The notes: generated from the letters alone by a model not told the origin. DNA of 64,000 bases from Geodermatophilaceae bacterium URHB0062 (GCA_000620185.1 KK211088.1:326498-390497), one strand, 5' to 3'; positions 8,866-16,791 are shown, numbered from the stretch's first letter. Translations and numbers: made by a program.

Positions 8866-9693
8866 TCAGCGCAGCGCGGTGACCAGCGACCCTCCCGTAC
8901 CGAGGTGCGGCTCGACGACGAAGCCGAGGTTGCCCAGGATCTCGGCGATCACGGCGTCCATCGACTGCTGCACCGTGGCGTTCGCGGCGGCTCCCCGCAG
9001 GTGCTGCGCGCTCATCCGGTCGTGGGCCCGCCAGCTGACGACGACGCCGCCGGCCGTGGGCTCGGGCAGCAGCGACACCCCACCGGCCGACGAGGCCTCG
9101 GGCGCGTCGTGCAGCGGCAGCCCGGCCTCCACCAGGGCGGCGGCCACCTCCACCACCAGCGTGGTGAGCGGGTCGGTGTCGGACAGCAGCTCGTCCCACT
9201 CGCCCGGCAGCCGGTCCAGCTGGTCGCTGAGCTCCTTGAGCCAGGCCCGCTCCTCCGGGGAGGGCCGCAGCGCCACGGTGCCGTCGGGGTGCCGCACGCC
9301 GTGGACGGCCACCGCGTCGATCCCTTGGGAGAGGGCCAGCCAGTCGGCGTCGAGCCGGTCGGCGAACGGGCCGGACAGCGCCTGCGCCGATCCGTCGACC
9401 AGGTACCAGCCGGGTCGTCCGGGGGCGGGAGCCGGAGCGGGACGGACGGCGACGTCGACGGCCTGGTGCTGGGCCTGCGCGTCCGACGTCGTCCCCTGCC
9501 GACCCGGGGCACGGCGGCCGGCGGGGTGGGTCCCCGACGCCTGCGCTCCCGCGCGCTGGGCCTCGCGCGTGCCGTTGTGCTCGAACTCGTACCGGGCCGT
9601 CGAGCTGAAGCCCAGAGCGACCACCACGCCGGTCAAGAGGATGAAGCCCAGCATCGTCACAGCCGGCCATCCCAGCGTCGCGCCCATGATCAC
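8866..9693 (-). CDS. Membrane-anchored protein of unknown function
   Basis: 275 residues from the GTG at 9693, which has GAGGAG 7 nt upstream; the earlier in-frame start at 9747 lacks this. One transmembrane helix lies near residues 10-32 (TMLGFILLTGVVVALGF). A linker with runs of Pro/Ala follows (PAPAPAPGRPG) and then a soluble domain of about 190 residues with no motif I recognise. The C-terminal part contains AANATVQQSMDAVIAEILGNLGF. Topology suggests a short cytoplasmic N-terminus and an extracytoplasmic or cytoplasmic bulk domain; the sequence does not decide. It is convergent with the VOC gene. Confidence 0.65.
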   Translation of the reverse strand: MIMGATLGWPAVTMLGFILLTGVVVALGFSSTARYEFEHNGTREAQRAGAQASGTHPAGRRAPGRQGTTSDAQAQHQAVDVAVRPAPAPAPGRPGWYLVDGSAQALSGPFADRLDADWLALSQGIDAVAVHGVRHPDGTVALRPSPEERAWLKELSDQLDRLPGEWDELLSDTDPLTTLVVEVAAALVEAGLPLHDAPEASSAGGVSLLPEPTAGGVVVSWRAHDRMSAQHLRGAAANATVQQSMDAVIAEILGNLGFVVEPHLGTGGSLVTALR

Positions 9694-9990
9694 GCGTGGA
9701 CTCCTCAGCACCCGCGCCGCGGCGGGGAAGTGCCGCGGACAGGCCAAAAGGTAGAGGCCCGCACCGGCGTACCGACCGGTTCCGGCGACACCCCGTCCGC
9801 CCCGTCACCGGATCGTTGCGACGGCCCTTTTCCGCACTCCGTGACCCGCCTCACGGGGCACCGCCTTGTCGACAAACAGTGCGCTGTCCAGCGCCAACAC
9901 GCTCGAAACGCGCTCGGTCATCCCGTGAACGACGTTCCGGCGCGGCGTGTCGAACGCGGTCCCCGATCGCGGCGGACGACGTCCCGCCGG

Positions 9991-10884
9991 TCAGACCGGA
10001 GGGAGCTCCGCCACGAGGTCGTCGAGGGCTGCGGCCATGGGCTCCGACACGGAGGTGAGCGGGAGCCGGCACTCGGGCGAGCGCAGCAGCCCCTGCCTCC
10101 AGAGGCAGTACTTCAACGGCATGGGGTTCGACTCGGCGAACAGCGCCGGGATCATCGAGGCCACCGTGCGCCACGCCGTCCGTCCGCGGAGCAGGTCGTG
10201 CTTGCCGATCGCCTCGGCGATCTCGACGAACGTGGTCGTCGCCAGGTGCGCGGACGCGAGGATCCCGCCGGCGGCGCCGTTGACCAGGCTGGTGAAGAAC
10301 AGGTGGTCCTCGCCGGTGAGGACGCTCAGGTCGTCGGGCGCCCGCTGCAGGAGGTCCAGGCTCTGCTCGATGTCGCCGCAGGAGTCCTTGACCGCTCGGA
10401 CGTTCGGCTCGCTCTCGGCGATCTCCAGCAGGGCGTCGGTGGAGAGGTTTACGCCGGTCCGGTACGGGACGTTGTAGACGATGACGGTGCGCTCGGTCTC
10501 CCCCGCGACCGCGCGGAAGTGCTCGATCAGCCCGTCCTGACCCGGCCGGTTGTAGTACGGCGTGACCACGAGGTAGCCGGCCAGCGGAGCCGACTCCCAC
10601 CCGCGCAGGGCGGCGGACACGTGCCGCGTCGAGTTGCCGCTGACGCCGACGTAGACGGGCAGGTCGCCGGCCGCGTCGAGCGCGGTGGCGACGACGGCCG
10701 CCTGCTCGTCCGCCTCGACGGTCGGGCCCTCGCCCGTCGTCCCTAGCAGGACGAGCCCGTCGATGCCGGTCGTGGCGTAGTGCCGGACCAGCGTGGTGAC
10801 CGATCGCAGGTCCACCTCGCCGTCGGAGAAGGGGGTGACCAGTGGCAGGTACACGCCGCGCACGGTGATCCCCTTCTCAGACAT
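9991..10884 (-). CDS. dapA: 4-hydroxy-tetrahydrodipicolinate synthase (DapA-like class I aldolase)
   Basis: 297 residues, the normal length. DapA condenses pyruvate with aspartate semialdehyde, the first committed step to lysine and diaminopimelate in the cell wall. The active-site residues are present: LLGTTGEG (the Thr pair), YNVPYRTG (catalytic Tyr and carboxylate-binding Arg), and the Schiff-base lysine in RAVKDSCGD. Related N-acetylneuraminate lyases and sugar-acid aldolases share this fold, and no other lysine gene is adjacent. A paralogue role is therefore possible. The gene lies directly beside the tRNA-Ser gene used as an integration site. Confidence 0.8.
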   Translation of the reverse strand: MSEKGITVRGVYLPLVTPFSDGEVDLRSVTTLVRHYATTGIDGLVLLGTTGEGPTVEADEQAAVVATALDAAGDLPVYVGVSGNSTRHVSAALRGWESAPLAGYLVVTPYYNRPGQDGLIEHFRAVAGETERTVIVYNVPYRTGVNLSTDALLEIAESEPNVRAVKDSCGDIEQSLDLLQRAPDDLSVLTGEDHLFFTSLVNGAAGGILASAHLATTTFVEIAEAIGKHDLLRGRTAWRTVASMIPALFAESNPMPLKYCLWRQGLLRSPECRLPLTSVSEPMAAALDDLVAELPPV

Positions 10885-10893
10885 CGATCGTTG

Positions 10894-10981
10894 CGGAGGG
10901 CGTGGGATTCGAACCCACGAGGAGCTGTGAACCCCTAGCGGTTTTCAAGACCGCCGCCATCGGCCACTAGGCGAGCCCTCC
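10894..10981 (-). tRNA. tRNA-Ser (anticodon UGA)
   Basis: 88 nt on the minus strand. The acceptor arm is GGAGGGC paired with GCCCTCC, with G as discriminator base and no encoded CCA. The anticodon loop CTTGAAA gives UGA. A long variable arm follows, and the T arm is GTGGG TTCGAAT CCCAC. The 5' half (anticodon loop to base 1) lies in a 49-bp repeat also found at 17434-17482. All sequence upstream of this tRNA therefore belongs to the inserted element. Confidence 0.95.
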
Positions 10982-10983
10982 TC
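10935..10983. repeat. attL-type 49-bp direct repeat within tRNA-Ser
   Basis: Begins CTAGCGGTTTTCAAGACC and ends GAGCCCTCCTC; identical to 17434-17482. It spans the anticodon loop to the 5' end of the tRNA plus 2 bp. Confidence 0.9.
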
Positions 10984-11000
10984 CGAGCTCCTGAGCTGCG

Positions 11001-11029
11001 ACTATGCGCGCGGGACAGGGGATCGGCAA
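11001..11029 (-). promoter_or_regulatory. Putative tRNA-Ser promoter inside the integrated element
   Basis: On the minus strand TTGCCG (11029-11024) and CATAGT (11006-11001) are separated by exactly 17 nt. A start site is expected about 13 nt before the tRNA 5' end. The promoter lies outside the shared repeat, on the element side, so the element would now drive the tRNA gene. Confidence 0.5.
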
Positions 11030-11047
11030 TGTCGACCGTAGCAACGC

Positions 11048-11065
11048 CAGCCACGCCACAGCCAC
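11048..11065. repeat. 18-bp direct repeat near left end, possible arm-type site
   Basis: CAGCCACGCCACAGCCAC, repeated exactly at 17257-17274 in the same orientation. Both copies lie inside the element, 64 bp and 159 bp from the att repeats. That position suits integrase arm-type binding sites. Confidence 0.5.
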
Positions 11066-11168
11066 GGCGGGAAGAAGATCCGCCACCAGTCCCCTCTGTT
11101 GGGCGCCCGTTCTTCACCGTTCTCCAGGGGGACTGCGCACCGCAACCCGCTTCCGACGGTCCGCAGCC

Positions 11169-11423
11169 GTGAACACCGACCACGGCGCCCAGACGCCCCT
11201 CGAGAAGCCCCGCCACCGCGTGTGGCTGACCATCCCCGACGTCCTCGCCGAACTCGGCATCGACCGCGGGTCCTTCGACCACTGGCGCCGCCGGGGCGTC
11301 GGCCCGCAGATGAAGCGGCTGCCGAACCGGACCTGGCGCATCCGCGGCGACTGGTTCGACGACTGGGTCGCCAACCTGCCCGACGACACCTACCGCGGCG
11401 ACACCCTCGGGGAGGTGGCGTGA
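11169..11423 (+). CDS. Excisionase-like helix-turn-helix protein
   Basis: 84 residues from the GTG at 11169. The core (VWLTIPDVLAELGIDRGSF, DHWRRRGVGP, NRTWRIRGDWFDDW) matches the small winged helix-turn-helix proteins annotated as HTH_17/AlpA-like or excisionase. They bend DNA at att sites or regulate the integrase. It is the first gene inside the element and overlaps the next gene by a GTGA junction, so the two are translationally coupled, as xis and int usually are. A later in-frame start is possible; the motif is intact either way. Confidence 0.72.
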   Translation: MNTDHGAQTPLEKPRHRVWLTIPDVLAELGIDRGSFDHWRRRGVGPQMKRLPNRTWRIRGDWFDDWVANLPDDTYRGDTLGEVA

Positions 11424-11830
11424 GCCGCCGGCGGGACTGGTCGCCGACAGGCGTCCTCGTCCCCAGCGGACGGGTCAAGCTGTACCGGCGCACCGTGCCG
11501 GCCGACTCCAACCCGGAGAAGGTCATCGTGCGCATCGCCGGCCAGAACGGCGAGCGGAAAGAGCCGTTCCCCACCAAGACAGCGGCGAAGGCCCACTACA
11601 TCAAGCTGGACCGGGCCATCGCCCTCGGGGAGGACTTCGACGCAGGCAGCTTCGCCCCGGTCAGCTGGGGACAGCCGGCCGAGCCCGAGCCCGTCGACCA
11701 GCCGACGACCTGGCTGAGATGGGTGTGCCAGCACATCGACGACATGGCCGCGGCCGGTGACAAGGCCAAGACCAAGAAGGGTCGCAACGAGTGGACGACG
11801 TCCCCGACCACCCCGGGCGGGACGCGCTGA
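11420..11830 (+). CDS. Truncated integrase-like protein (N-terminal region only)
   Basis: 136 residues, beginning with a GTG that overlaps the excisionase stop. The segment KVIVRIAGQNGERKEPFPTK followed by an alpha-helix resembles the N-terminal arm-binding part of actinobacterial tyrosine recombinases. The later TWLRWVCQHIDDM...KTKKGRNEW could be the start of the core-binding domain. The frame then ends in a short unrelated tail (TTSPTTPGGTR). No R-H-R-Y catalytic domain occurs anywhere downstream. I read this as an integrase cut by a deletion. Assignment to the recombinase family rests on weak N-terminal similarity plus position beside att and xis. Confidence 0.5.
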   Translation: MSRRRDWSPTGVLVPSGRVKLYRRTVPADSNPEKVIVRIAGQNGERKEPFPTKTAAKAHYIKLDRAIALGEDFDAGSFAPVSWGQPAEPEPVDQPTTWLRWVCQHIDDMAAAGDKAKTKKGRNEWTTSPTTPGGTR

Positions 11831-12195
11831 AGGCCTACCTCGAGGTCATGTGCCAGCCGGTCTTCGTCGACCCGGCGCTGCCGCCGACCGCTCGTGACAC
11901 CGAACGGGCGCGGTTGCGCGCCGAGCGGCTGGCGTCGCTGCCCGATCAGGTGTTCGCGCGCCGCGGCTTCGGCACGCCGCGCCGCGACGTGTACCTGCCC
12001 CGCGCGGAGGTGCTCGCAGCCGGCGTGTGGCTGACCGAGCACAGCCGTCCGGTGGCCTCCACCACGCCGGCCGAACGCCAGCAGGAGCCGTTCGACGCCC
12101 CCTCGGCGGCGCCCGGCGGGGCGGGCGCCGTCGTGCAGCGCGGCGCCGAGTTGCCGGCGTCCGGCCGTGACGTCCGCGGCCCGGGTGGGTTCTAG
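11791..12195 (+). CDS. Unrecognised protein fragment in the element
   Basis: 134 residues from the GTG at 11791, overlapping the truncated integrase frame by 40 bp. The first 85 residues look protein-like and charged (LKAYLEVMCQPVFVDPALPP, then Arg-rich helices and RRDVYLPRAEVLAAGVWLTEH). The last 40 are low-complexity Ala/Pro/Gly. I do not recognise the family. The overlap and the lack of a ribosome site suggest it is the 3' part of a larger gene joined to the integrase by the deletion. Confidence 0.4.
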   Translation: MDDVPDHPGRDALKAYLEVMCQPVFVDPALPPTARDTERARLRAERLASLPDQVFARRGFGTPRRDVYLPRAEVLAAGVWLTEHSRPVASTTPAERQQEPFDAPSAAPGGAGAVVQRGAELPASGRDVRGPGGF

Positions 12196-12314
12196 CGGCC
12201 CAGGACCGAGGCGACGGGCGCAGCAGCCGGCCGCGCGGGGTGCGCGCTGCACAGAGCAGGCTGCGGTTCTGCACGACGCGGCTGCCGCGGCAGCAGGCGT
12301 AGCCGGAGCTGCTC

Positions 12315-13103
12315 CTAGGGCGCGTCCCGGCGATCTTGACCGGCGGGCGCGCCAGGGCTCCACAGGCCTGTGCGGGCGAGCTCCTCGGCGACCGAAGACA
12401 CTTTCTGGTTGGTGTCCTGGCTGACCTTGGCCAGCACCGTGAACGCCTGGTCGGAGGTGAGCTTGAACCGCTCCATCAGGATGCCCTTGGCCTGGCCGAT
12501 GACGTCCCGACTCGCCAGGGCGCTGGTCACGTTCTCGAAGTGATGGGCGTCCGCGGTAGCGATGGCGGCGTGGCTGGCCAGCAGCAGGCCGACGTGCTCG
12601 GACTCGTCGGTGAACGCCGACGTGACGTGAGCCAGGAGGTCCAGCGCGCCGAGTGTGTCCCGGTGCACGAACAGTTGCAGGCACAGCATGCTGCCCACTC
12701 CGCGTGCCGCGGCCCGGGGGCCCAGGACCGGCCAGCGCGGATCACTGGCCAGGTCGTTCACCCGAACGGTCTCCTGCTGCCAGATGGCGTCCAGGCACGG
12801 GCCCTCACCGGTCTCGTCCTGAAGGACGTCGAAGTCGCTGGCCAACGCGCTGGTGGCCGCCGCTGAGTAGCAGTGGCGATCCTTGCGGACCATGGTGATC
12901 GTCGCCTCGTCGGCGCCGGGCACCATCCCGCGGGCCAGGTGCACGACGCCGTCCATCACCTGCTGGGGAGAGGTCTGCCTCTGGAGGCTGCGCGCGGCCT
13001 CGGCCAGTCGCCGGGCCAGCGCGTCCAGAGCGACCGTCGTGCCGGTGTCCTGCGCGGAGGGCTGGCCCCACTGACGCCGGTCTTCACCGCCCTCAGTGCC
13101 CAT
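12315..13103 (-). CDS. GAF and ANTAR domain response protein
   Basis: 262 residues from the ATG at 13103. A GAF domain (about residues 40-180) includes ETGEGPCLDAIWQQETVRVN and LCLQLFVHRDTLGALDLLAH, typical of this actinobacterial group. It is followed by an ANTAR RNA-binding domain (about 195-250) with SRDVIGQAKGILMERFKLTS. ANTAR domains bind paired hairpins in mRNA leaders and prevent termination; the GAF domain would sense a small ligand or redox state. The frame is open further upstream to 13442 but that extension has no domain character. It is the intact counterpart of the pseudogene at 16792-17251. Confidence 0.85.
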   Translation of the reverse strand: MGTEGGEDRRQWGQPSAQDTGTTVALDALARRLAEAARSLQRQTSPQQVMDGVVHLARGMVPGADEATITMVRKDRHCYSAAATSALASDFDVLQDETGEGPCLDAIWQQETVRVNDLASDPRWPVLGPRAAARGVGSMLCLQLFVHRDTLGALDLLAHVTSAFTDESEHVGLLLASHAAIATADAHHFENVTSALASRDVIGQAKGILMERFKLTSDQAFTVLAKVSQDTNQKVSSVAEELARTGLWSPGAPAGQDRRDAP

Positions 13104-13661
13104 AGAGCACCGTGGCACGGTCGGACCCGCTGAGGTAGTCCCCTGCACGAGGCGGCCCCACGGGCAGGAGTTTTCCACGCGCGGGGCCTGACCCGCTTCC
13201 GCTCCATGGCGCGTGCGCGGGCTAGAGCAAGAACAGCACAGGAGCACATCCCGCGCTGCTGAACGGCCAGCCCCATCCGAACCCTGCCGGGCGAGGGAGG
13301 ACGCCCGGAACGCGGCCCGGTCGGTCACACGATCGTCAGGACAGTTCTCGACGTCGAGTACGAGCACGCGACCGTCGGGCGACGACATCGCCTCCGACCC
13401 ACGCCGGCCCGACGCAGCCCACCGGGCGACGGCTCTGGGCACGCCAGACGTGAACGGCAGTGGCGGCCGGCACCATGTACGCCTACCGGAGAGCCCAGGA
13501 CGTGGCCAACAAACCTGCGGGGTCGCGCTGGATGCCCGCGCGGACTTGGAACAGCGACGACGGCGGCGTCACTGGCGACGGCCCGGCGCTGGTCACTCCG
13601 CGCGGCCAAGCACGTCCGGCGGCGGAGGGCCGGACGGTTCCTCGTACCGGCCAGGCCGGGC
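13104..13661. other. Region without a convincing gene inside the element
   Basis: About 560 bp between the GAF-ANTAR gene and the zinc-ribbon gene. Several frames are open, as expected at this G+C content, but none shows a domain, a ribosome site or a coupled junction. A minus-strand frame includes SSPDGRVLVLDVENCPDDRV, which might be a decayed fragment. I see nothing that can be called. Confidence 0.4.
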
Positions 13662-13832
13662 CTACCGCCGGCGGGCGATCTCGGCGGCCATCCACAGCGC
13701 GCAGCGCCAGCACACGTACACACCCGGAGTGACCCCGAGCTCGTGGACGCCGGTGCGGGGCCGGTCCCGCCCGCAGCAGTTGCAGGTCACCGACGGCCCG
13801 CTCGGGGACGACCGGCGGCCGGGCAGCCTCAC
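13662..13832 (-). CDS. Small zinc-ribbon protein (56 aa)
   Basis: Translation gives 56 residues with two cysteine pairs: a TCNCCGRD knuckle near residue 17 and YVCWRCALWM near residue 40. They are separated by about 20 residues including HELGVTPG. This is a compact zinc-ribbon layout. Its GTG start (13832-13830) overlaps the TGA of the upstream thioredoxin-like gene as GTGA, so the two are translationally coupled; this argues strongly that the short frame is real. The function is unknown. A redox or metal-linked partner of the upstream protein is a reasonable guess from the coupling only. Confidence 0.65.
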   Translation of the reverse strand: MRLPGRRSSPSGPSVTCNCCGRDRPRTGVHELGVTPGVYVCWRCALWMAAEIARRR

Positions 13833-14125
13833 TGCAGGACCGCGAGCAGCTGCTCGACCGACGGCGCCCCGACAAACCCCTCGTCGGTGCCGTAGACCCG
13901 GCAGGACAGCCCGGCCGGGGCGTCCGGGTCGGAGAACGGGTCAAGCCCGTCGATGAGCACCGTCGGGGAACCACGGAACCCAGCCTCGGCGTTCTCCACC
14001 GTGGTGACCTGGCGGTGCTGCACGCGCACGTCGTCCCGACCGGCTCGCGCCAGCGCTTCCCGCAGCCGCTCGTCGGCCAGGCGCCAGTTCGGACAGTCCG
14101 GGAAGAACAGCAGGGTCACGTCCAC
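13829..14125 (-). CDS. Thioredoxin-like DF-family protein with CPNW motif
   Basis: 98 residues if the GTG at 14125 is the start, which places VTLLFFPDCPNW at the N-terminus as in the family; an upstream in-frame start at 14218 would add 31 residues. The fold is thioredoxin-like with a single conserved cysteine in DCPNW. Later come FRGSPTVLIDGLDPF, with the cis-proline typical of the fold, and a second cysteine in LSCRVY. Relatives include proteins in which the cysteine is selenocysteine. A peroxide or metal-linked redox role is inferred. It is coupled to the zinc-ribbon gene downstream. Confidence 0.75.
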   Translation of the reverse strand: MDVTLLFFPDCPNWRLADERLREALARAGRDDVRVQHRQVTTVENAEAGFRGSPTVLIDGLDPFSDPDAPAGLSCRVYGTDEGFVGAPSVEQLLAVLQ

Positions 14126-14331
14126 GCCCGAAGAACCTGCCACCTCAGCGCCGTCTTCCCCGCCGCGGTCCCGCGGCTCACCGGGCGCAGTCCGTGCAAA
14201 GCAGACCGGCGCGGACAACGTCCGCGAGGTGAGTCTTCGGCGGGCGTCTCACGGGCGGGGCGACGGACACTCCCGGACGCGTCGATTCCACCGACGGACA
14301 CGTCGTTCCGCCGAGGGGCAATCCTGGCCAC

Positions 14332-14508
14332 ATGCCCCCGCCGCTGGACCCCGCGACGGCGCATGCCCTGGGGTTCACGCCCACCGAAGAGCTGCTGGCC
14401 CTGCCGATCCTCGGGACCGGACGCGGTGCCGAACTCCGGGGCTGCCTACGCGATCTCCAAGTAGGCCAATCGCCTGCGCGTCCAGGCCGGCGCCGTCACC
14501 TGGGGTGA
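14332..14508 (+). CDS. Possible small protein of unknown function (58 aa)
   Basis: An ATG frame with a plausible amphipathic opening (PPPLDPATAHALGFTPTEEL, then LALPILGTGRGAELRGCL). The C-terminal third is basic and less protein-like. There is no ribosome site at proper spacing and no recognised family. Listed because it is the only plausible content between the thioredoxin-like gene and the MEDS-HATPase gene. Confidence 0.3.
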   Translation: MPPPLDPATAHALGFTPTEELLALPILGTGRGAELRGCLRDLQVGQSPARPGRRRHLG

Positions 14509-14661
14509 CCGCAGGCCCCGGGTGACCGCAGTGCCCGGGTGAACTGCTGGGCATCGAGGTCGCCGGCGGCAGGTCCGCGGTGCGCGATCGCGCGGGGGGC
14601 GCGGCAGCAGCGCCGGGCGCCACCACGAACGGCGCACGGCCCGGCGCGCAGAGGCGCCTGG

Positions 14662-15738
14662 CTAGAGCTGCTTCCGGAGCCGGCGGGCCAACTGCCTTGC
14701 GTCGGCGCGGGCCCGGTCTGCCCGGGCGGCCGGGGTGTCGGCGGGCGCCGCCGCCGATGACGGCGTGGGAGGCGGCTCCGATCCGGGCAGGCCAGTGGCC
14801 AGGCGGACGGTGAACCCGGTCCCGGTCCGGAACGCCTCCAGCGTGTCGCAGGCCTGCCGGGCCAGCCACAGCCCCGCCCCAGCAGGTGGGAAGCCGTCGC
14901 CCGGCGCGGTGTAGCCGGCCAGCGGGTCGTCGAACCCGTCCCCGCTGTCCGTGACCGTGCACACGAGCCGGGTCGGCGTCGCCCACAGCCGGACGGCGAC
15001 CGGCGGGCGACCGTGGCGCAAGGCGTTGTGGAGCACCTCGGCGACCGCCGCGGCGAAACGGCCGCGCAGCAGCCCCGGCCCGCCTGAGCCGTCCAGGGCG
15101 GCGCGCACTCGCGCGCGCAGCTCCGGCAGCCGGGTGGCGTCGTCCAGGTCCACCAGCTGGAGCGTGGGCGGGGTGTCTTCCGCTCCACCCGCCAGGGTGG
15201 TCGGGGTCCGGCGCAGGACGGTCGCGGGGTCCACGTAGCGGTGATTGGGCACGGGGCCTGCGGGGGTCATCAGCGCGGGATGGGTCTCCTCGACGCCTTC
15301 GTGGATCGCGTCGGACAGCTCGCGCCGGTCGTAGGCGCACACGCTGGACAGCGGCAGCGGTCCCAGTGCCACGTTGAGGATCGCCTCGCAGCGGTGCCAC
15401 TCGTGCCATTCGTCGCCGGACTGATCGACCGGGACCTCACCGAACAGCCGCACTCCGGGGGCCCCGGCCGCCACCTGGCGGCGGACCACCCGGCGGAACG
15501 TGGCGATCGCGTCGGCGGTCCGGGTGTAGATCCCCTCCCGCGGCAGGACGAGGATGCGCTCGTCGTGGCCGAGGGCCTCGGCCAGCAGGGCGCTGTTCTC
15601 CTCCCGGCAGGCGAGCACGGCCGCCTCGCCCATGGCCAATCCGTCGGCCAGGAACGGCACGGCCGCGGAGGCCAGCTCCTGGGCGGTGCGGTAGAGCAGC
15701 GCGGCGTGCAGACGGGCCGGTCCGGTGGTGGAGGTCAC
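14662..15738 (-). CDS. MEDS sensor with histidine-kinase-like ATPase (anti-sigma-factor type)
   Basis: 358 residues from a GTG that overlaps the stop of the upstream gene (GTGA). The N-terminal half (about residues 5-165) is a MEDS sensory domain: AALLYRTAQELASAAVPFL, ILVLPREGIYTR, and LSSVCAYDRREL. The C-terminal half (about 200-330) is an RsbW-like HATPase with N box VAEVLHNALRHG, G1 box VTDSGDGF and G2 box GAGLWLARQACD. Such proteins bind or phosphorylate STAS antagonists and sequester a sigma factor. The adjoining STAS gene makes a partner-switching pair. No sigma factor gene lies in the element, so the target is likely elsewhere. Confidence 0.82.
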   Translation of the reverse strand: MTSTTGPARLHAALLYRTAQELASAAVPFLADGLAMGEAAVLACREENSALLAEALGHDERILVLPREGIYTRTADAIATFRRVVRRQVAAGAPGVRLFGEVPVDQSGDEWHEWHRCEAILNVALGPLPLSSVCAYDRRELSDAIHEGVEETHPALMTPAGPVPNHRYVDPATVLRRTPTTLAGGAEDTPPTLQLVDLDDATRLPELRARVRAALDGSGGPGLLRGRFAAAVAEVLHNALRHGRPPVAVRLWATPTRLVCTVTDSGDGFDDPLAGYTAPGDGFPPAGAGLWLARQACDTLEAFRTGTGFTVRLATGLPGSEPPPTPSSAAAPADTPAARADRARADARQLARRLRKQL

Positions 15739-16559
15739 TGCTCCACGCCCACCAGGTGCATGCCGGGCAGCTCGTCGACCTCCAACATTCGCATCGTGAG
15801 CTCGACCGGGGGCTGCGGGGCGACGAGGAGGACGTGGCCGCCCGACGACCGGAAGCCACGGGTGGCGTCGTCGAGCCGCCAGCACGAACCGGCGTCGACG
15901 TAGCTGACCTCACCCAGGTCCACCCACAGCACCAGGGACGGGTGACGGCTCGCGGCGCTCAGCACCGCGGTGAAGACGTCGGTGTTGGTGCGGTCAACCT
16001 CTCCGTGCAGGGCAAGCCCGTCCAGGTCCCGACTGGTGGAGAAGGTCGACTGGCGCACGCCGAACACGTGTGTCGCGACTGCATCGTCCAGCCACGTGCC
16101 GGTGCTGTCCGCCTCGGCGTACTGGCACATCGCGCTCATCGGCAGGTCGCCCACGAGCGCGTCGAGCCGATGCTCGACGCCATGGACCGCATCGGGTGAC
16201 AGGACGCTCAGCGCCGCCCGCACCTCCGCCGAGATGCGCACCGCCGCGAACCCCTCGGCCAGCGCGCGCTCCACGACGACGCGCTGACCCTCCCGCGGGT
16301 AGAACTCCTCCGGTGGCAGCACCACGAGCTGCCCGTCGCGGACGGCGGCGGCCGCATCCACACCCCGCGCCTCGAGCACCGGGACCAGCGCGTCCCCCGG
16401 CAGAAGCGGGAGCTCGGTGTAGATGATCTTCTCGCCCAGCTCCAAGCCACGACGAACCCACGCGGTCAGACCCGCCAGCCGCTCGCCCTCGGTCCGGTGC
16501 AGCAGCAGGACGTGCCCGTCCCACTCCGTGCCCGGAGCCTCCCGGACATCCCCCACCAT
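15735..16559 (-). CDS. MEDS sensor with STAS domain (anti-anti-sigma-factor type)
   Basis: 274 residues from the ATG at 16559. The N-terminal MEDS domain (about 15-170: HVLLLHRTEGERLAGL, LVVLPPEEFYPREG, MSAMCQYAEAD) is related to that of the following gene. The STAS domain (about 185-272) has SLVLWVDLGEVSYVDAGSCW, where the serine after DAG sits at the usual phosphorylation position. In partner switching the unphosphorylated STAS protein frees the sigma factor from its HATPase partner. Translational coupling to the MEDS-HATPase gene supports this role. Both partners carrying the same sensor is unusual. Confidence 0.82.
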   Translation of the reverse strand: MVGDVREAPGTEWDGHVLLLHRTEGERLAGLTAWVRRGLELGEKIIYTELPLLPGDALVPVLEARGVDAAAAVRDGQLVVLPPEEFYPREGQRVVVERALAEGFAAVRISAEVRAALSVLSPDAVHGVEHRLDALVGDLPMSAMCQYAEADSTGTWLDDAVATHVFGVRQSTFSTSRDLDGLALHGEVDRTNTDVFTAVLSAASRHPSLVLWVDLGEVSYVDAGSCWRLDDATRGFRSSGGHVLLVAPQPPVELTMRMLEVDELPGMHLVGVEQ

Positions 16560-16791
16560 GCCAACGCTACGCGCAGAGCACGCCGCCCATGAGAAAGGAA
16601 AAAGCACACCCGCGACCGCTCGGAGAGGCGCCGTTCCGGAAGTGGTGCTGCCGGATTCCACCGGGGAACAGCCCGTCCCGAGAGCCCCACGACCACGGTG
16701 CGTCGGCGAGGCGAAGCAGCAGGTCCAGGCGTCTTCTGCATCCACCGCCGACTGGTGCCCCGCCGCGGTGCCGGTCGCGTCCGGCGGTGTC
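16560..16791. other. Promoter region of the MEDS pair
   Basis: 232 bp between the MEDS-STAS start and the pseudogene end. No gene, no clear -35/-10 pair and no SigB-type promoter (GTTT...GGGTA) was found. Confidence 0.35.

Noticed and set aside
13104-13442. Longer N-terminus for the GAF-ANTAR protein
   Set aside because: The extension has no domain character and the region looks non-coding; the ATG at 13103 fits the usual GAF start.
13483-13974. Minus-strand frame overlapping the thioredoxin-like and zinc-ribbon genes
   Set aside because: Arg/Pro-rich and out of frame with two genes that are coupled and carry recognisable motifs.
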